A stretch of 64,000 nucleotides of DNA from JAOUJD01 sp963726405 (lineage in GTDB: Bacteria > Pseudomonadota > Gammaproteobacteria > Burkholderiales > Burkholderiaceae_F): NCBI GenBank assembly GCA_963726405.1, contig CAVSCF010000006.1, forward strand, positions 1 through 64,000, given 5' to 3'. Below, piece after piece: positions 53,809 through 64,000 of this stretch. The notes under the pieces are model-generated. The model saw only the letters and a list, made by a program, of their open reading frames with translations. It was not told the DNA's origin and did not search any database. The translations under genes and the position numbers were made by a program. Numbering within the stretch: the stretch's first letter is position 1; every line of letters begins with the position of its first letter.

Positions 53809-55206
53809 ATGCGAGTCTGGCGTCTGTCGGCGACCGAGCTCGGATCGGCCTATCGGCGCGGGGAGACGGACCCGCTGTCCGTCTTCGACGCGCTGCAGGA
53901 TCGCATCGGACGCATCAACCCGGCGCTTACGGCGATCGTCGAACTCGATGCGAATGCAAGGGCGGCAGCCCGGCGCAGCGCCGAGCGCTACGCACACGGT
54001 GCGCCGCTCGGACCGCTCGACGGCGTGCCGGTCACGATCAAGGACAGCATCCTCGTGGCCGGGCTGCACTGCCGCTGGGGCAGTCGGCTGTATGAAGACT
54101 TCATTCCGTCGGCGGACGAACTCCCGGTGGCTCGTCTGCGCGCGGGCGGCGCGGTGATCGTCGGCAAGACCAACGTGCCGGAGTTCACGCTCGAGGGCTA
54201 CACGACGAACCTGCTGTTCGGTACCACGCGCAACCCGTGGGACACGCGGCTCACTCCCGGCGGCTCGTCGGGCGGCGCGGTGGCGGCGGTGGCCTCGGGC
54301 CTCGGTCCGCTCGCTCTTGGCACCGATGGCGGCGGGTCGATCCGGCGACCGGTCAGCCACACCGGTCTCGTGGGGCTGAAGACGTCGATCGGCCGCGTCG
54401 CGCGGGGCCCGAGCCTGCCGCAGATCCTGCTGGATCTCGAGACGATCGGGCCGATCGCGCGCACGGTCGACGACCTTGCTCTGGCCATGTCGGTCATCGG
54501 GGCGCCCGATGTGCGCGATCGTCGATCGTTCGTGGCGAACGATCCGCGCCGACAGGCCTCGCCACTCCGCCTGCGCTACGTGCGTCGTTTCGGCGATTCG
54601 CCGGTCGACCCGGCGATCCTCGCGAGCACCGATGCGGCGGCGCGGACGCTCGCATCGCTCGGAATCGCGGTCGACGAGGGGCCGCTGCCGTTCGACATCG
54701 CGTCGGTGGTCGAGATGTGGCCGGTGCTCGGGCAGGTGGGCGCGGCCTTCGTCGCCGGACTGCATCCCGGCCGTTTCGAGGCGATCGGGCCGCGCATGCG
54801 CGCACAGGCGGAGGCAGGGCGAGGCATTGCGGCGACCCGCTACCTCGAGGTGATCGAGGCGATCGATGCGTTTCGCCGGAGCGTGACGGCCGCGTTCGAG
54901 AACGTCGACCTGATCATGACGCCATCGGCGGCCGCACTGCCGTGGCCGGCGGACGAGCCGTTTCCGACCGTCATCGACGGCCAGCCCGTCGGCCCGCGCG
55001 GTCACGCCGTGTTCACGGCCTGGGTCAATGTCTGCGGGCACCCGGGGCTCGCGCTGCCTTCCGCGCCATCGCCGGCGGGCCTGCCGATCGGCTTCCAGCT
55101 CGTCGGTCCATTCGGCGCGGACGACATGCTGATCGACATCGGGCGCCGCTTCGAAACAGCGCAGCCGTGGCGCGAGCGCTGGCCCGCGCTGGCGGACGAG
55201 ACCTAG
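53809..55206 (+). CDS. Amidase (signature family)
   Basis: This 465-residue enzyme has the amidase-signature triad: Lys in V-T-I-K-D-S, cis-Ser and the nucleophile Ser in the P-G-G-S-S-G-G-A-V loop and G-T-D-G-G-G-S-I-R. It hydrolyses an amide or carbamoyl compound to acid and ammonia. As the last gene of the TRAP operon it probably acts on the imported compound or on the product of hydantoinase. GTG at 53806 is an alternative start. Confidence 0.85.
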   Translation: MRVWRLSATELGSAYRRGETDPLSVFDALQDRIGRINPALTAIVELDANARAAARRSAERYAHGAPLGPLDGVPVTIKDSILVAGLHCRWGSRLYEDFIPSADELPVARLRAGGAVIVGKTNVPEFTLEGYTTNLLFGTTRNPWDTRLTPGGSSGGAVAAVASGLGPLALGTDGGGSIRRPVSHTGLVGLKTSIGRVARGPSLPQILLDLETIGPIARTVDDLALAMSVIGAPDVRDRRSFVANDPRRQASPLRLRYVRRFGDSPVDPAILASTDAAARTLASLGIAVDEGPLPFDIASVVEMWPVLGQVGAAFVAGLHPGRFEAIGPRMRAQAEAGRGIAATRYLEVIEAIDAFRRSVTAAFENVDLIMTPSAAALPWPADEPFPTVIDGQPVGPRGHAVFTAWVNVCGHPGLALPSAPSPAGLPIGFQLVGPFGADDMLIDIGRRFETAQPWRERWPALADET

Positions 55207-55949
55207 GCCACGAACTCCACGCTGGCCTCGCCCAGGCCGTGCATCAGCACCTTGATGACCGCCCCGGGGGGGGCCTCGATCATTCCGCACCAGGTGCCGG
55301 TGGTAACGACGTCGCCGGCGCAAAGCCGGGCGCGACTCCCCGCGTGTTGCAGCCACCACCGCAGCAGCAAACGCGGATCGCCGAGCGCGTGCGTTCCGGT
55401 ACCGTCGAACGCCATCCGCTCGCCGACCAGCACTTCGCAGCGCACGGCCGCGTAGTCATCGACCTCGTCGAACGGACGGCCGGAACCGACCACGAGGCCC
55501 GCGTTGACCTGCGAATCGGCCAGCTTCCACAGTGCCGGCGCGTCGCGGTAGTTGGCGAGGCGCGCATCGCAGACCTCGATCGTCGTGCATGCGAAGTCAA
55601 ACGCTTCGTCGAGCGGCACGGTCGCAACCTCGGCCGACGCGATGTCGCGGGCGAGCACGAAGCCGACTTCTGCCTCGATCGTCAGCTCGACGACTGGCGC
55701 GTCGGTCCAGATGGCCGGGCTGTCGAAGACGGTGAACAGCGGCGTCGCCGTCGGCTCCACGTCCGCGCGCGGAGAGCCCACCTTCCAGGCATCCGGCCGC
55801 CTGCCGGGATACAGCGCTTGGGCGACCGCATCCTGGATCGCGTAGGCCTCTTCGAGGGTGGCGGGCGCCGTGGCGGGCTGCGCCACGAAGGGGCGTCGCT
55901 GGCGGCGCGCCGCGAGCAGGGCCTCGGCAATCTCGTCGACTCGTGTCAA
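55203..55949 (-). CDS. 2-Keto-4-pentenoate hydratase/FAH-family protein
   Basis: This protein of about 248 residues matches the MhpD branch of the fumarylacetoacetase family: A-W-K-V-G, E-A-E-V-G-F-V-L-A-R-D for the metal site, and G-D-V-V-T-T-G-T-W. It would hydrate a 2-keto-enoic acid. The stop overlaps the amidase stop on the other strand. The TTG at 55949 gives a family-like start (T-R-V-D-E-I-A-E-A-L-L); a GTG at 56000 would overlap the ureF stop. It may end the urease transcript. Confidence 0.75.
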   Translation of the reverse strand: MTRVDEIAEALLAARRQRRPFVAQPATAPATLEEAYAIQDAVAQALYPGRRPDAWKVGSPRADVEPTATPLFTVFDSPAIWTDAPVVELTIEAEVGFVLARDIASAEVATVPLDEAFDFACTTIEVCDARLANYRDAPALWKLADSQVNAGLVVGSGRPFDEVDDYAAVRCEVLVGERMAFDGTGTHALGDPRLLLRWWLQHAGSRARLCAGDVVTTGTWCGMIEAPPGAVIKVLMHGLGEASVEFVA

Positions 55950-55996
55950 GGCATCGCACTCCGCGGACCGAGCGCGGATGATAGCCAGCGCGACCG

Positions 55997-56650
55997 TCAC
56001 GACCGGTACAGCCGCGAATACATCGCCTCATGGCGGGCTGACGTGATGGCGTATCGCACGCTGGCCGTGCCGAGCTCGTCGTCCGCCACCTCGATGGCGC
56101 TGCGCACCGCGGCGTCGATGGCGCCGTGCAGTTGCGCGAGCAGCGTCTGCCCCGCCATCTGCCCGAGCGGCACGCTCTTCACCGCAACCAGCACCTGGTT
56201 CTCCGCCCAGGCCCACAGATAGGCGGCGAGCCCGGCCTCGCGTTCGACCTCGAGCGCCGCGCAGGCGGCGGCGAACGCCATCGGAAAGGCGATCGGGGAA
56301 CACGCGGGCGCCGCGATGCCGAGCGCCGGCATCACGCGGACGAGCGATACGCCCATCTGCAAGGTCTCGGCGCGCAGTTCGGCGGTCTCGCGCGCCGCGA
56401 TGCATTCGTCGTTCCAGTGCGCGAACCGCGCGTGATCGTGCGACTTCCATGCATCCCACGCCCGCAGCCACAACGGAGCTTCGAAGCGCGCGAGCGAAAG
56501 CGCAAGGACGTCCTCGATCCAGCGCCGCGCCGTGGCGGCGTCGTGAACCGAGGCGTCCTCGATGGCCTTTTCCAGCCCTTGCGAATAGGCGAAACCGCCG
56601 ACCGGCAGGCCGGGGCTTGCGAGCTGCAGCAGCGCCAGCAAGCGCCGCAC
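55997..56650 (-). CDS. ureF: Urease accessory protein UreF
   Basis: This 217-residue helical protein bridges UreD and UreG during nickel insertion. L-L-Q-L-A-S-P-G-L-P-V-G-G-F-A-Y-S-Q-G-L-E at the start and R-A-W-D-A-W-K-S-H-D are typical. The GTG at 56650 is the start; a TGA lies seven codons before it in this frame. It overlaps the long frame of ureE. Full length and intact. Confidence 0.9.
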   Translation of the reverse strand: MRRLLALLQLASPGLPVGGFAYSQGLEKAIEDASVHDAATARRWIEDVLALSLARFEAPLWLRAWDAWKSHDHARFAHWNDECIAARETAELRAETLQMGVSLVRVMPALGIAAPACSPIAFPMAFAAACAALEVEREAGLAAYLWAWAENQVLVAVKSVPLGQMAGQTLLAQLHGAIDAAVRSAIEVADDELGTASVRYAITSARHEAMYSRLYRS

Positions 56651-56668
56651 GCCGCGCGCCCGACTCGG

Positions 56669-57212
56669 TCACGTGCCGCCCCGCGCACGGTGAGCTGCGA
56701 TCGACAACTGCTCGCCAACGCGTTGCCGACGCTTCGTCGATCTCCTCCCGGTGCGACGCCGCGTGCGCGTGACCGTGCACGTTGTACGCGCCGGCCTCCG
56801 GGTCGAACGGCGCCTCGATGTGCTCCACCTTCGCGCCCAGCCCCGCCAGCATCCGTTCGAGCACCGGATCGCGCTCGATGACGGCATGGTCGGCCCCGAG
56901 TTGCGCGGGAACGTGACGGTTGGCGAGATGGTAGACGGCGCGCAGCAGCGCGAGTGCATTGGCGGACGTCACGCGTGTCACCGGTTCGGCCACCGCTTCG
57001 ACGATCAGGTGCTCACCGCCGTCGCCGACAAGGACGGCACCGTGGCGCAGCACGCTGCCGCGCGGCAGGGTGATGGCCACCGCTTCCCCGCTCGGCAGCA
57101 CCGCGGCGAGCCGGCTGCGGACGCGCTCCTGATAGGTCAGACGCAGGCGTGGTGCGGCCTGCATCTGCTCCGCGGTCAGCGGTGTGGCGGCAAAGGCGGT
57201 CAGGCGCAGCAT
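56669..57212 (-). CDS. ureE: Urease accessory protein UreE, end uncertain
   Basis: The protein starts MLRLTAFAATPLTAEQ and matches the UreE nickel chaperone through L-P-R-G-S-V-L-R-H-G, L-A-N-R-H-V-P-A-Q-L and N-V-H-G-H-A-H-A-A-S-H, the metal-binding tail. The frame then has no stop and runs on out of frame through ureF to 56028. A TGA at 56669-56671 in the neighbouring frame, just before ureF, is the likely real end, so one base is probably lost or gained near 56700-56760. UreE would be about 180 residues. Confidence 0.75.
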
Positions 57213-57227
57213 CGGGCCGACTCGCAG

Positions 57228-58936
<1,709 letters not shown>

Positions 58937-58940
<4 letters not shown>

Positions 58941-59341
58941 TTGCGGCCTCCCTTTGCTCGTTTGGCGGCGGCCTTCTTCACGGCGGGCCTCCTGGCGGGC
59001 GCCGCTTTCGGCAAGGCCTTCGCGCCGCGCCCGGCGTCGAGCCGTCCCATCACCTGGCCATTGAACCCGTACACGACGCGATCGCCGGCGAGCGCGACCA
59101 GTTCCACTTCGCGCTCCTGTCCGGGCTCGAAGCGGACCGCGGTACCGGCGGCGATGTTCAGTCGAAAGCCGCGCGCCGCCTTGCGGTCGAAGCGCAGGGA
59201 TTCGTTGGTCTCGAAGAAATGAAAGTGCGAGCCGACCTGGATCGGCCGGTCGCCGGTGTTGGCGACATTCAGCCGCACGGTTTCGCGGCCCGCGTTCAGT
59301 TCGATGTCGCCGGGCGCGACGAGCAGTTCACCGGGAATCAT
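58937..59341 (-). CDS. ureB: Urease beta subunit with basic tail
   Basis: This 134-residue protein covers the normal UreB domain (M-I-P-G-E-L-L-V-A-P-G-D-I-E-L-N to Y-G-F-N-G-Q-V-M-G, about 103 residues). It adds about 30 residues of Lys/Ala/Arg-rich tail (K-A-A-A-K-R-A-K-G-G-R-K). The tail looks disordered and is unusual. It forms the structural part of the urease trimer. The start is ten bases after ureA. Confidence 0.9.
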
Positions 59342-59350
59342 GGCGGCTCT

Positions 59351-59653
59351 TCAGGAAATGGGGTGGTGAACGGTGACGAGCTTGGTGCCGTCCGGGAAGG
59401 TGGCTTCGACCTGGATGTCCGGGATCATTTCCGGCACGCCGTCCATGACGTCGTCGCGGCCCAGCAGCGTGGTCCCGTAGGTCATCAGTTCGGCGACGGT
59501 CCGGCCGTCGCGCGCGCCCTCGAGGATCGCGGCCGAGATGAACGCGACGGCCTCGGGGTAGTTGAGCTTCAGCCCCCGCTGCTTGCGCCGCTCGGCAACG
59601 AGCCCGGCGGTGAAGATCAGCAGCTTGTCCTTTTCCCTTGGGGAGAGTTCCAT
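59351..59653 (-). CDS. ureA: Urease gamma subunit
   Basis: This 100-residue protein is a standard UreA: M-E-L-S-P-R-E-K-D-K-L-L-I-F, L-N-Y-P-E-A-V-A-F-I-S and T-V-H-H-P-I at the end. A well-placed GGAGAG-type site precedes the ATG. It is first of the ureABC structural run and follows ureD by 27 bases. Confidence 0.95.
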   Translation of the reverse strand: MELSPREKDKLLIFTAGLVAERRKQRGLKLNYPEAVAFISAAILEGARDGRTVAELMTYGTTLLGRDDVMDGVPEMIPDIQVEATFPDGTKLVTVHHPIS

Positions 59654-59680
59654 CCCGGTGTCCTCGTGAATTCCTCGTGA

Positions 59681-60511
59681 TCAGGTAGCCCACAGGCGCG
59701 GCGGCACGGCCGCCCGTCCAAACACCAGCGGCCGCAGCGCGGCCCACACTTCGGTGAGTGCCGCGCGAACGAAATGCGTGTTCGGGCCGAGCGCACGCGC
59801 GACGACGAGCCGCGGCGTCAACCGCGTCAACGGCGCGGCCGGCACCTTTTCGGCGAGCGCCGCGCGCAGCCCTTCCATGGTCGCGTCGTCGAATGCAGGG
59901 CCGGCCGCCCAGAGGCAGCCGAACACGTGATGGCCCGCCAGGCCGACGGGCGATTCGAGCAGCGCGTCGTTGCCCGCGAGCCGCGTGCGCTCCACCCACG
60001 CGAGTTCGGTCCCCATGTGCAGCCGGATCGTCTGCGCGTACAGCCCGCGCTCGAAGCGCTCGCCCGCGGCACGACGGCCGAGCGCGACGATGTCCCAGCC
60101 GATCATCGACGCGCCGTCGTTCATCTGGACGTCGATCGTCGACCGCACGTTCGCGGCGTCAAAGACGATCGCTTCCTGGGGAAGCCATTCGAGGGCGCCG
60201 TCGAGGTCGAGCCGCACCTGCTGCCGGGCCACCGGGCCGAGCGACTTGTACCACTTGGCGGCGCCCGGCGTGGTGACGAGGGCGTGAGCGCCGGCGTCGA
60301 CACTCACGGAGATCTCGAGCGCGTCGCCGCCGGCGATGCCGCCCGGCGGATGGAGCACCACCGCGTGACACGGAGCGTCCCCTTCCGGGTACAGCGCCTT
60401 CTGCACCCGCAGCGGTCCGCGATGCCGGGCCGCGAGCAGCGATCGTCCGCCCACGCTGCGCACGCGCAGCGCGAGCGAGGCATGCCACGCGGCGGTGGGG
60501 CCGTCGAACAT
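59681..60511 (-). CDS. ureD: Urease accessory protein UreD
   Basis: This 276-residue protein is the scaffold that binds urease and lets UreF/G deliver nickel. Typical parts are Y-P-E-G-D...H-P-P-G-G-I-A-G-G-D, T-T-P-G-A-A-K-W-Y and W-L-P-Q-E-A-I-V-F-D. The ATG at 60511 gives the family start (F-D-G-P-T-A-A-W-H-A). It follows urtE after 29 bases, linking transport and urease in one transcript. Confidence 0.9.
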   Translation of the reverse strand: MFDGPTAAWHASLALRVRSVGGRSLLAARHRGPLRVQKALYPEGDAPCHAVVLHPPGGIAGGDALEISVSVDAGAHALVTTPGAAKWYKSLGPVARQQVRLDLDGALEWLPQEAIVFDAANVRSTIDVQMNDGASMIGWDIVALGRRAAGERFERGLYAQTIRLHMGTELAWVERTRLAGNDALLESPVGLAGHHVFGCLWAAGPAFDDATMEGLRAALAEKVPAAPLTRLTPRLVVARALGPNTHFVRAALTEVWAALRPLVFGRAAVPPRLWAT

Positions 60512-60540
60512 CGCCAGATCCTGACTCTTCGCGGGGCCGC

Positions 60541-61239
60541 TCAGATCGCGAGCAAGCCGGAAATCTTCTCTTCCTTCATCGTAGCGCCCCGTCCGCGGTG
60601 GGTGATCTGCCCCCGCAGCATCACCGCGTAGGCGTCGGCCAGCGATTCGGCGAAATCGTAGTACTGCTCCACCAGCAGCACCGCCATCTTCTTCTCGGTG
60701 ACGAGCCTGCGGATGACGGCGCCGATCTCCTTGATGATCGACGGCTGGATGCCCTCGGTGGGCTCGTCGAGGATCAACAGGCGTGGGTCCGCCGCGAGTG
60801 CGCGGCCGATCGCCAGTTGCTGCTGCTGCCCGCCGGAGAGGTCGCCGCCGCGGCGCTTGAGCATCTGCCGAAGCACGGGAAAGAGTTCGAGGATGTGCTC
60901 GGGCACCTTGCGGCCGGCGGCGCCGCGCTTGGGCGCGAGTCCCATCATCAGGTTTTCCTCGACGGTCAGCCGGTTGAAGATGTCGCGGCCCTGCGGCACG
61001 TAGCCGATGCCCAGCCGCACCCGCTGGTAGGGCGCGAGCCGCGTGATGTCCTGTCCATCGAACACAATGCGGCCGTCGCGCGGGCCGACGAGGCCCATGA
61101 TGCCCTTCAGCAGCGTCGTCTTGCCGACGCCGTTGCGACCGAGCAGCACCGTGCACGCGGCGCCTTGGACGTCGAGCGAGACGTCGCGCAGGATGTGGCT
61201 GCCGCCGTAGTACTGGTCGAGATGTTCGATGGTCAGCAT
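60541..61239 (-). CDS. urtE: Urea ABC transporter ATPase UrtE
   Basis: This 232-residue ATPase has Walker A L-G-R-N-G-V-G-K-T-T, signature L-S-G-G-Q-Q-Q-Q-L and Walker B L-L-I-L-D-E-P-T-E-G. L-D-Q-Y-Y-G-G-S-H-I-L at the start is characteristic of UrtE. It belongs to the branched-chain-type ABC family and works with UrtD. The gene is followed directly by ureD. Confidence 0.9.
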   Translation of the reverse strand: MLTIEHLDQYYGGSHILRDVSLDVQGAACTVLLGRNGVGKTTLLKGIMGLVGPRDGRIVFDGQDITRLAPYQRVRLGIGYVPQGRDIFNRLTVEENLMMGLAPKRGAAGRKVPEHILELFPVLRQMLKRRGGDLSGGQQQQLAIGRALAADPRLLILDEPTEGIQPSIIKEIGAVIRRLVTEKKMAVLLVEQYYDFAESLADAYAVMLRGQITHRGRGATMKEEKISGLLAI

Positions 61240-61251
61240 GCTCGTCTTCGC

Positions 61252-62079
61252 TCAGCGCCCGAGGTAGACCTCGATCACGCGTTCGTCGGCCTGCACGGCC
61301 GCCATCGATCCCTCGGCCAGCACGCTGCCTTCGTGCAGGACGGTGACCGTGCGGGCGATCTTGCCGACGAAGTCCATGTCGTGCTCGACGACGACGATCG
61401 AATGCGTGCCGGCGAGTTCGAGGATGAGTTCCGCGGTGCGCGCGGTTTCGGCGTCCGTCATGCCGGCCACCGGTTCGTCGAGCAGGATGAGTTCAGGCTC
61501 CTGCATCAGCAGCATGCCGATCTCCAGCCACTGTTTCTGCCCGTGCGACAGCGCGCCGGCGAGCCGCCGCTCGCTGCCCGCGAGGCGGATCGTGCGCAGC
61601 GTTCCCGCGATCCGCTCGCGCTGCCCGGGCGACAACTGAGCGAAGAGCGTCGGCCGCACACGCTTGTCCGCCTTCATGGCGAGTTCGAGGTTCTCGAACA
61701 CCGTGTGGTTCTCGAACACGGTCGGCTTCTGGAACTTGCGGCCGATGCCCAGGCGCGCGATTTCGGTTTCGGGCAGCCGTGTCAGGTCGAAGGTCTGGCC
61801 GAAGAACGCCGTGCCGGCGTCCGGCCGCGTCTTGCCGGTGATGACGTCCATCATCGTCGTCTTGCCGGCGCCGTTCGGTCCGATGATGCAGCGCAGTTCC
61901 CCGCGCTCGATCGTCAGCGACAGCGCGTTGAGCGCCTTGAAGCCGTCGAAGCTGACGGTGATGTCGTCCAGGTAGAGGATGGGTCCGTGGCGGGTGTCGA
62001 CCTTGTCCGGGTTCACCGGGTGGCTGTAGCCCACCGCATCGCCCGCACCTGACAGCGCGTGGATCGAGCCGTCGCTCAC
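61252..62079 (-). CDS. urtD: Urea ABC transporter ATPase UrtD
   Basis: This 275-residue ATPase has Walker A G-P-N-G-A-G-K-T-T, signature L-S-H-G-Q-K-Q-W-L-E-I and Walker B L-I-L-L-D-E-P-V-A-G-M. The A-G-M-T-D-A-E-T segment is shared by UrtD/LivG proteins. A GTG at 62079 overlaps the urtC stop and is taken as start. The first 30 residues are an extension without fold. Confidence 0.9.
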   Translation of the reverse strand: MSDGSIHALSGAGDAVGYSHPVNPDKVDTRHGPILYLDDITVSFDGFKALNALSLTIERGELRCIIGPNGAGKTTMMDVITGKTRPDAGTAFFGQTFDLTRLPETEIARLGIGRKFQKPTVFENHTVFENLELAMKADKRVRPTLFAQLSPGQRERIAGTLRTIRLAGSERRLAGALSHGQKQWLEIGMLLMQEPELILLDEPVAGMTDAETARTAELILELAGTHSIVVVEHDMDFVGKIARTVTVLHEGSVLAEGSMAAVQADERVIEVYLGR

Positions 62080-63213
62080 GAACGCGCCTCCTGCGTCGCT
62101 GCCGTGGCAGGGGCCGGCTTCGTGTCCATGCGGACCGGCAGGCGTGTGCGCACCGTTTCCGCGAGGCCCGCGATGCCACGCGGCAGGAACAAGGTCGCGA
62201 GCACGAACAGCAGGCCGAGGAAGTAGAGCCAGAGCTCCGGATACGCCACCGTGAACCAGGTCTTCGCGCCATTCACCGCGAACGCGCCGAGGATCGGTCC
62301 CACCAGCGTGCCGCGCCCGCCGACGGCGGCCCAGATCGCGATCTCGATCGAGTTCGCCGGGCTCATCTCGCTCGGGTTGATGATGCCGACCTGCGGCACG
62401 TACAAGGCGCCGGCGATGCCGCTCATCACGGCGGCAACGGTCCAGATCGCCAGCTTGTACGAGCGGGTGCGGTAGCCGAGGAACATCAGCCGCGACTCCT
62501 GGTCGCGGATCGCGGTCAGCACGCGGCCCATCTTGCTGGTGACGATCCAGCGCGCGAGCAGCAGCGCGCCGAGCAGGTACACGCCCGACAGCACATACAG
62601 CGCCACGCGCATCTCGGGCGAGGTGATCGGCAGTCCGAGGATGCGCTTGAAGTCCGTGAAGCCGTTGTTCCCGCCAAACCCCATGTCGTTGCGGAAGAAC
62701 GCGAGCATGGCGGCGTAGGTGAGGGCCTGCGTGATGATCGAGAAGTACACGCCCTTGATGCGCGAGCGGAACGCGAAGAAACCGAACGCCAGTGCCAGCA
62801 GCCCGGGGACGGCCACGACCAGCACGCAGGCCCACAGGAAGTGGTCCGTGCCGGTCCAGTACCAGGGGAACTCCTTCCAGTCGAGGAAGACCATGAAGTC
62901 GGGCAAGTCGCTCTTGTAGACGCCGTCCCGCCCGATCTGCCGCATCAGGTACGTGCCGAAGGCATAGCCCCCGAGCGCGAAGAACAGGCCCTGTCCGAGC
63001 GACAGGATGCCGGTGTAGCCCCAGATCAGGTCCATCGCCAGCGCGACGACCGCGTAGCACATGAACTTGCCGAGCAGCGTGATCCAGAAGCTCGACACAT
63101 GCAGCGGACTCGCCGGCGGCAGCGCGAGGTGCAGCGTCGGCAGGACGACGACGAGCAGGGCTGCGATCAAGAGGATCGCGGTCCATGCGCGTCGTGCTGA
63201 ACAGGCGCGTCAT
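62076..63213 (-). CDS. urtC: Urea ABC transporter permease UrtC, start frame-shifted
   Basis: This permease of about 375 residues has Y-T-G-I-L-S-L-G-Q-G-L-F-F-A-L-G-G-Y and R-I-K-G-V-Y-F-S-I-I-T-Q-A-L. The frame with the conserved body starts only at a TTG (63170), inside the first membrane helix. A better start, ATG at 63213 (M-T-R-L-F-S-T-T-R), is one frame away; a one-base slip near 63195-63205 would join it to A-W-T-A-I-L-L-I. So the gene is probably intact but the sequence has an indel. Confidence 0.82.
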
Positions 63214-63433
63214 ATCCCCGTCCTCCAACGCCGGCGCGCGCGGAGCGCGCTGGGGACTTCGAAGCGCAGTCGTGACGTCACTTTCCGTGACTGGGGGAGC
63301 ACGAGGGGGCCAGCGCTGCGCGCTGGCCCGATGGGCCGCATGACGCTCCCCGGCTGCGCCGGGTCGGGCAGCCCCCTCGACTCGTCAAGCAATGGAGGCC
63401 CGAGAGACCGCACGATGAGAAGAAGGCTCTCCA

Positions 63434-64000
63434 TCACGCTTCGGCACTCCTTCCCTTCAGAGCGAACAGCCCCTGCGGGCCGCTTCTGGATGAAGAGAAT
63501 GATGAAGACGAGCACCATGATCTTCGCCAGGACCGCGCCGGACAGCGGCTCGAGGAACTTGGCGATTGCGCCCAGGCCGAATGCCGCGATCACCGTGCCG
63601 GCGAGCTGGCCCACGCCGCCCAGCACGACCACCATGAAACTGTCGACGATGTAGGCCTGTCCCAGGTCCGGACCGACGTTGCCGATCTGCGAGAGGGCAA
63701 CGCCGCCGAGCCCGGCGACGCCGGAGCCCAGGCCAAAGGTCAGCATGTCGACCTGGTGGGTCGGCACGCCGGTGCAGCTCGCCATCGCGCGGTTCTGCGT
63801 CACTCCACGGACGAACAGACCGACGCGTGTGCGGTTGATCAGCAGCCACACGGCGGCCAGCACGACGAGTGCGAACGCGACGATGGCGATGCGATTGAAC
63901 GGGATCACGTACCCGCCGGCGATCGCGATGCCGCCTGACAGCCACGACGGGTTTTCCACTTCGACGTTCTGCGCGCCGAAGAGCGAGCGGCACGCCTGGA
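63434..64000 (-). CDS. urtB: Urea ABC transporter permease UrtB, partial, frame slip near end
   Basis: The C-terminal 185 residues or so are in the window: E-V-E-N-P-S-W-L-S-G-G, N-R-T-R-V-G-L-F-V-R-G-V-T-Q-N-R-A-M and L-G-G-V-G-Q-L-A-G-T-V. After F-I-Q-K-R-P one extra base near 63475-63480 changes the frame. The alternative frame gives the usual UrtB end, Q-G-L-F-A-L-K-G-R-S-A-E-A, with TGA at 63434-63436. Bases 63214-63433 between urtB and urtC hold nothing recognised. The 5' part lies beyond the window. Confidence 0.82.

Overview
The window is high-GC bacterial DNA with dense, short-gapped genes on both strands. The gene set points to a betaproteobacterium of Burkholderiales type: a Bug-family solute receptor, a TRAP transporter next to a hydantoinase and an amidase, NnrU, DUF3014, cytochrome b561, and an Urt urea transporter joined to a urease operon. 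MenB and MenE are also present, so some menaquinone-type chemistry is likely. No rRNA, tRNA, CRISPR array, insertion sequence or phage gene was found.

Layout. (a) 0.25-2.9 kb: a plus-strand run of an ARPP-1 protein, a 90-residue Cys-rich protein, a PD-(D/E)XK nuclease-like protein with four cysteines, and an HD protein. (b) 2.9-9.7 kb: an island with four toxin-antitoxin modules: a RelE/HigA pair with broken frames, a type IV AbiEi/AbiEii pair, an AbrB/PIN pair and a HigB/HigA pair. Among them sit a WYL regulator, a GIY-YIG-like protein and a small HD hydrolase. Palindromic candidate operators lie at three of the four promoters. (c) 9.8-16.5 kb: a lipoprotein gene, then a 2.79-kb tandem duplication of three genes (secreted alpha/beta hydrolase, beta-propeller lipoprotein, divergent GFA protein). 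(d) 16.6-26.3 kb: an NYN protein, a shortened AAA ATPase, small envelope or basic proteins, cytochrome b561, a fatty acyl-CoA ligase, then maoC, a Bug receptor, menB and menE. (e) 26.8-33.3 kb: a MoxR/DUF58/VWA/serine-protease set with a second VWA gene on the other strand, and a Vgb-like propeller. (f) 33.4-46.6 kb: an MFS exporter, DinB, a potassium channel, a SoxX-like cytochrome, a cupin, DUF3014, NnrU, Uup, a thioredoxin-like protein, acetoacetyl-CoA synthetase and gamma-glutamyltransferase. (g) 46.8-64 kb: nitrogen acquisition. On the minus strand urtB-C-D-E, ureD-A-B-C-E-F and, about 8.6 kb further on, ureG. Between ureF and ureG lies a module with a GntR regulator, an Asp/Glu racemase-family gene, hydantoinase, a racemase stub, a TRAP transporter, an amidase and a keto-acid hydratase.

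Working together. The last 17 kb would import urea (Urt) and hydrolyse it with nickel urease matured by UreD/E/F/G. The embedded TRAP, hydantoinase and amidase genes would import and open cyclic or amide nitrogen compounds, probably under the GntR protein.

Caution. At least ten conserved genes are interrupted by single-base frame changes, sometimes two or three that restore the frame within one gene. This looks more like residual assembly indels than gene decay. Genes called broken here should be checked against raw reads. All family calls come from reading the sequence; no database search was run.
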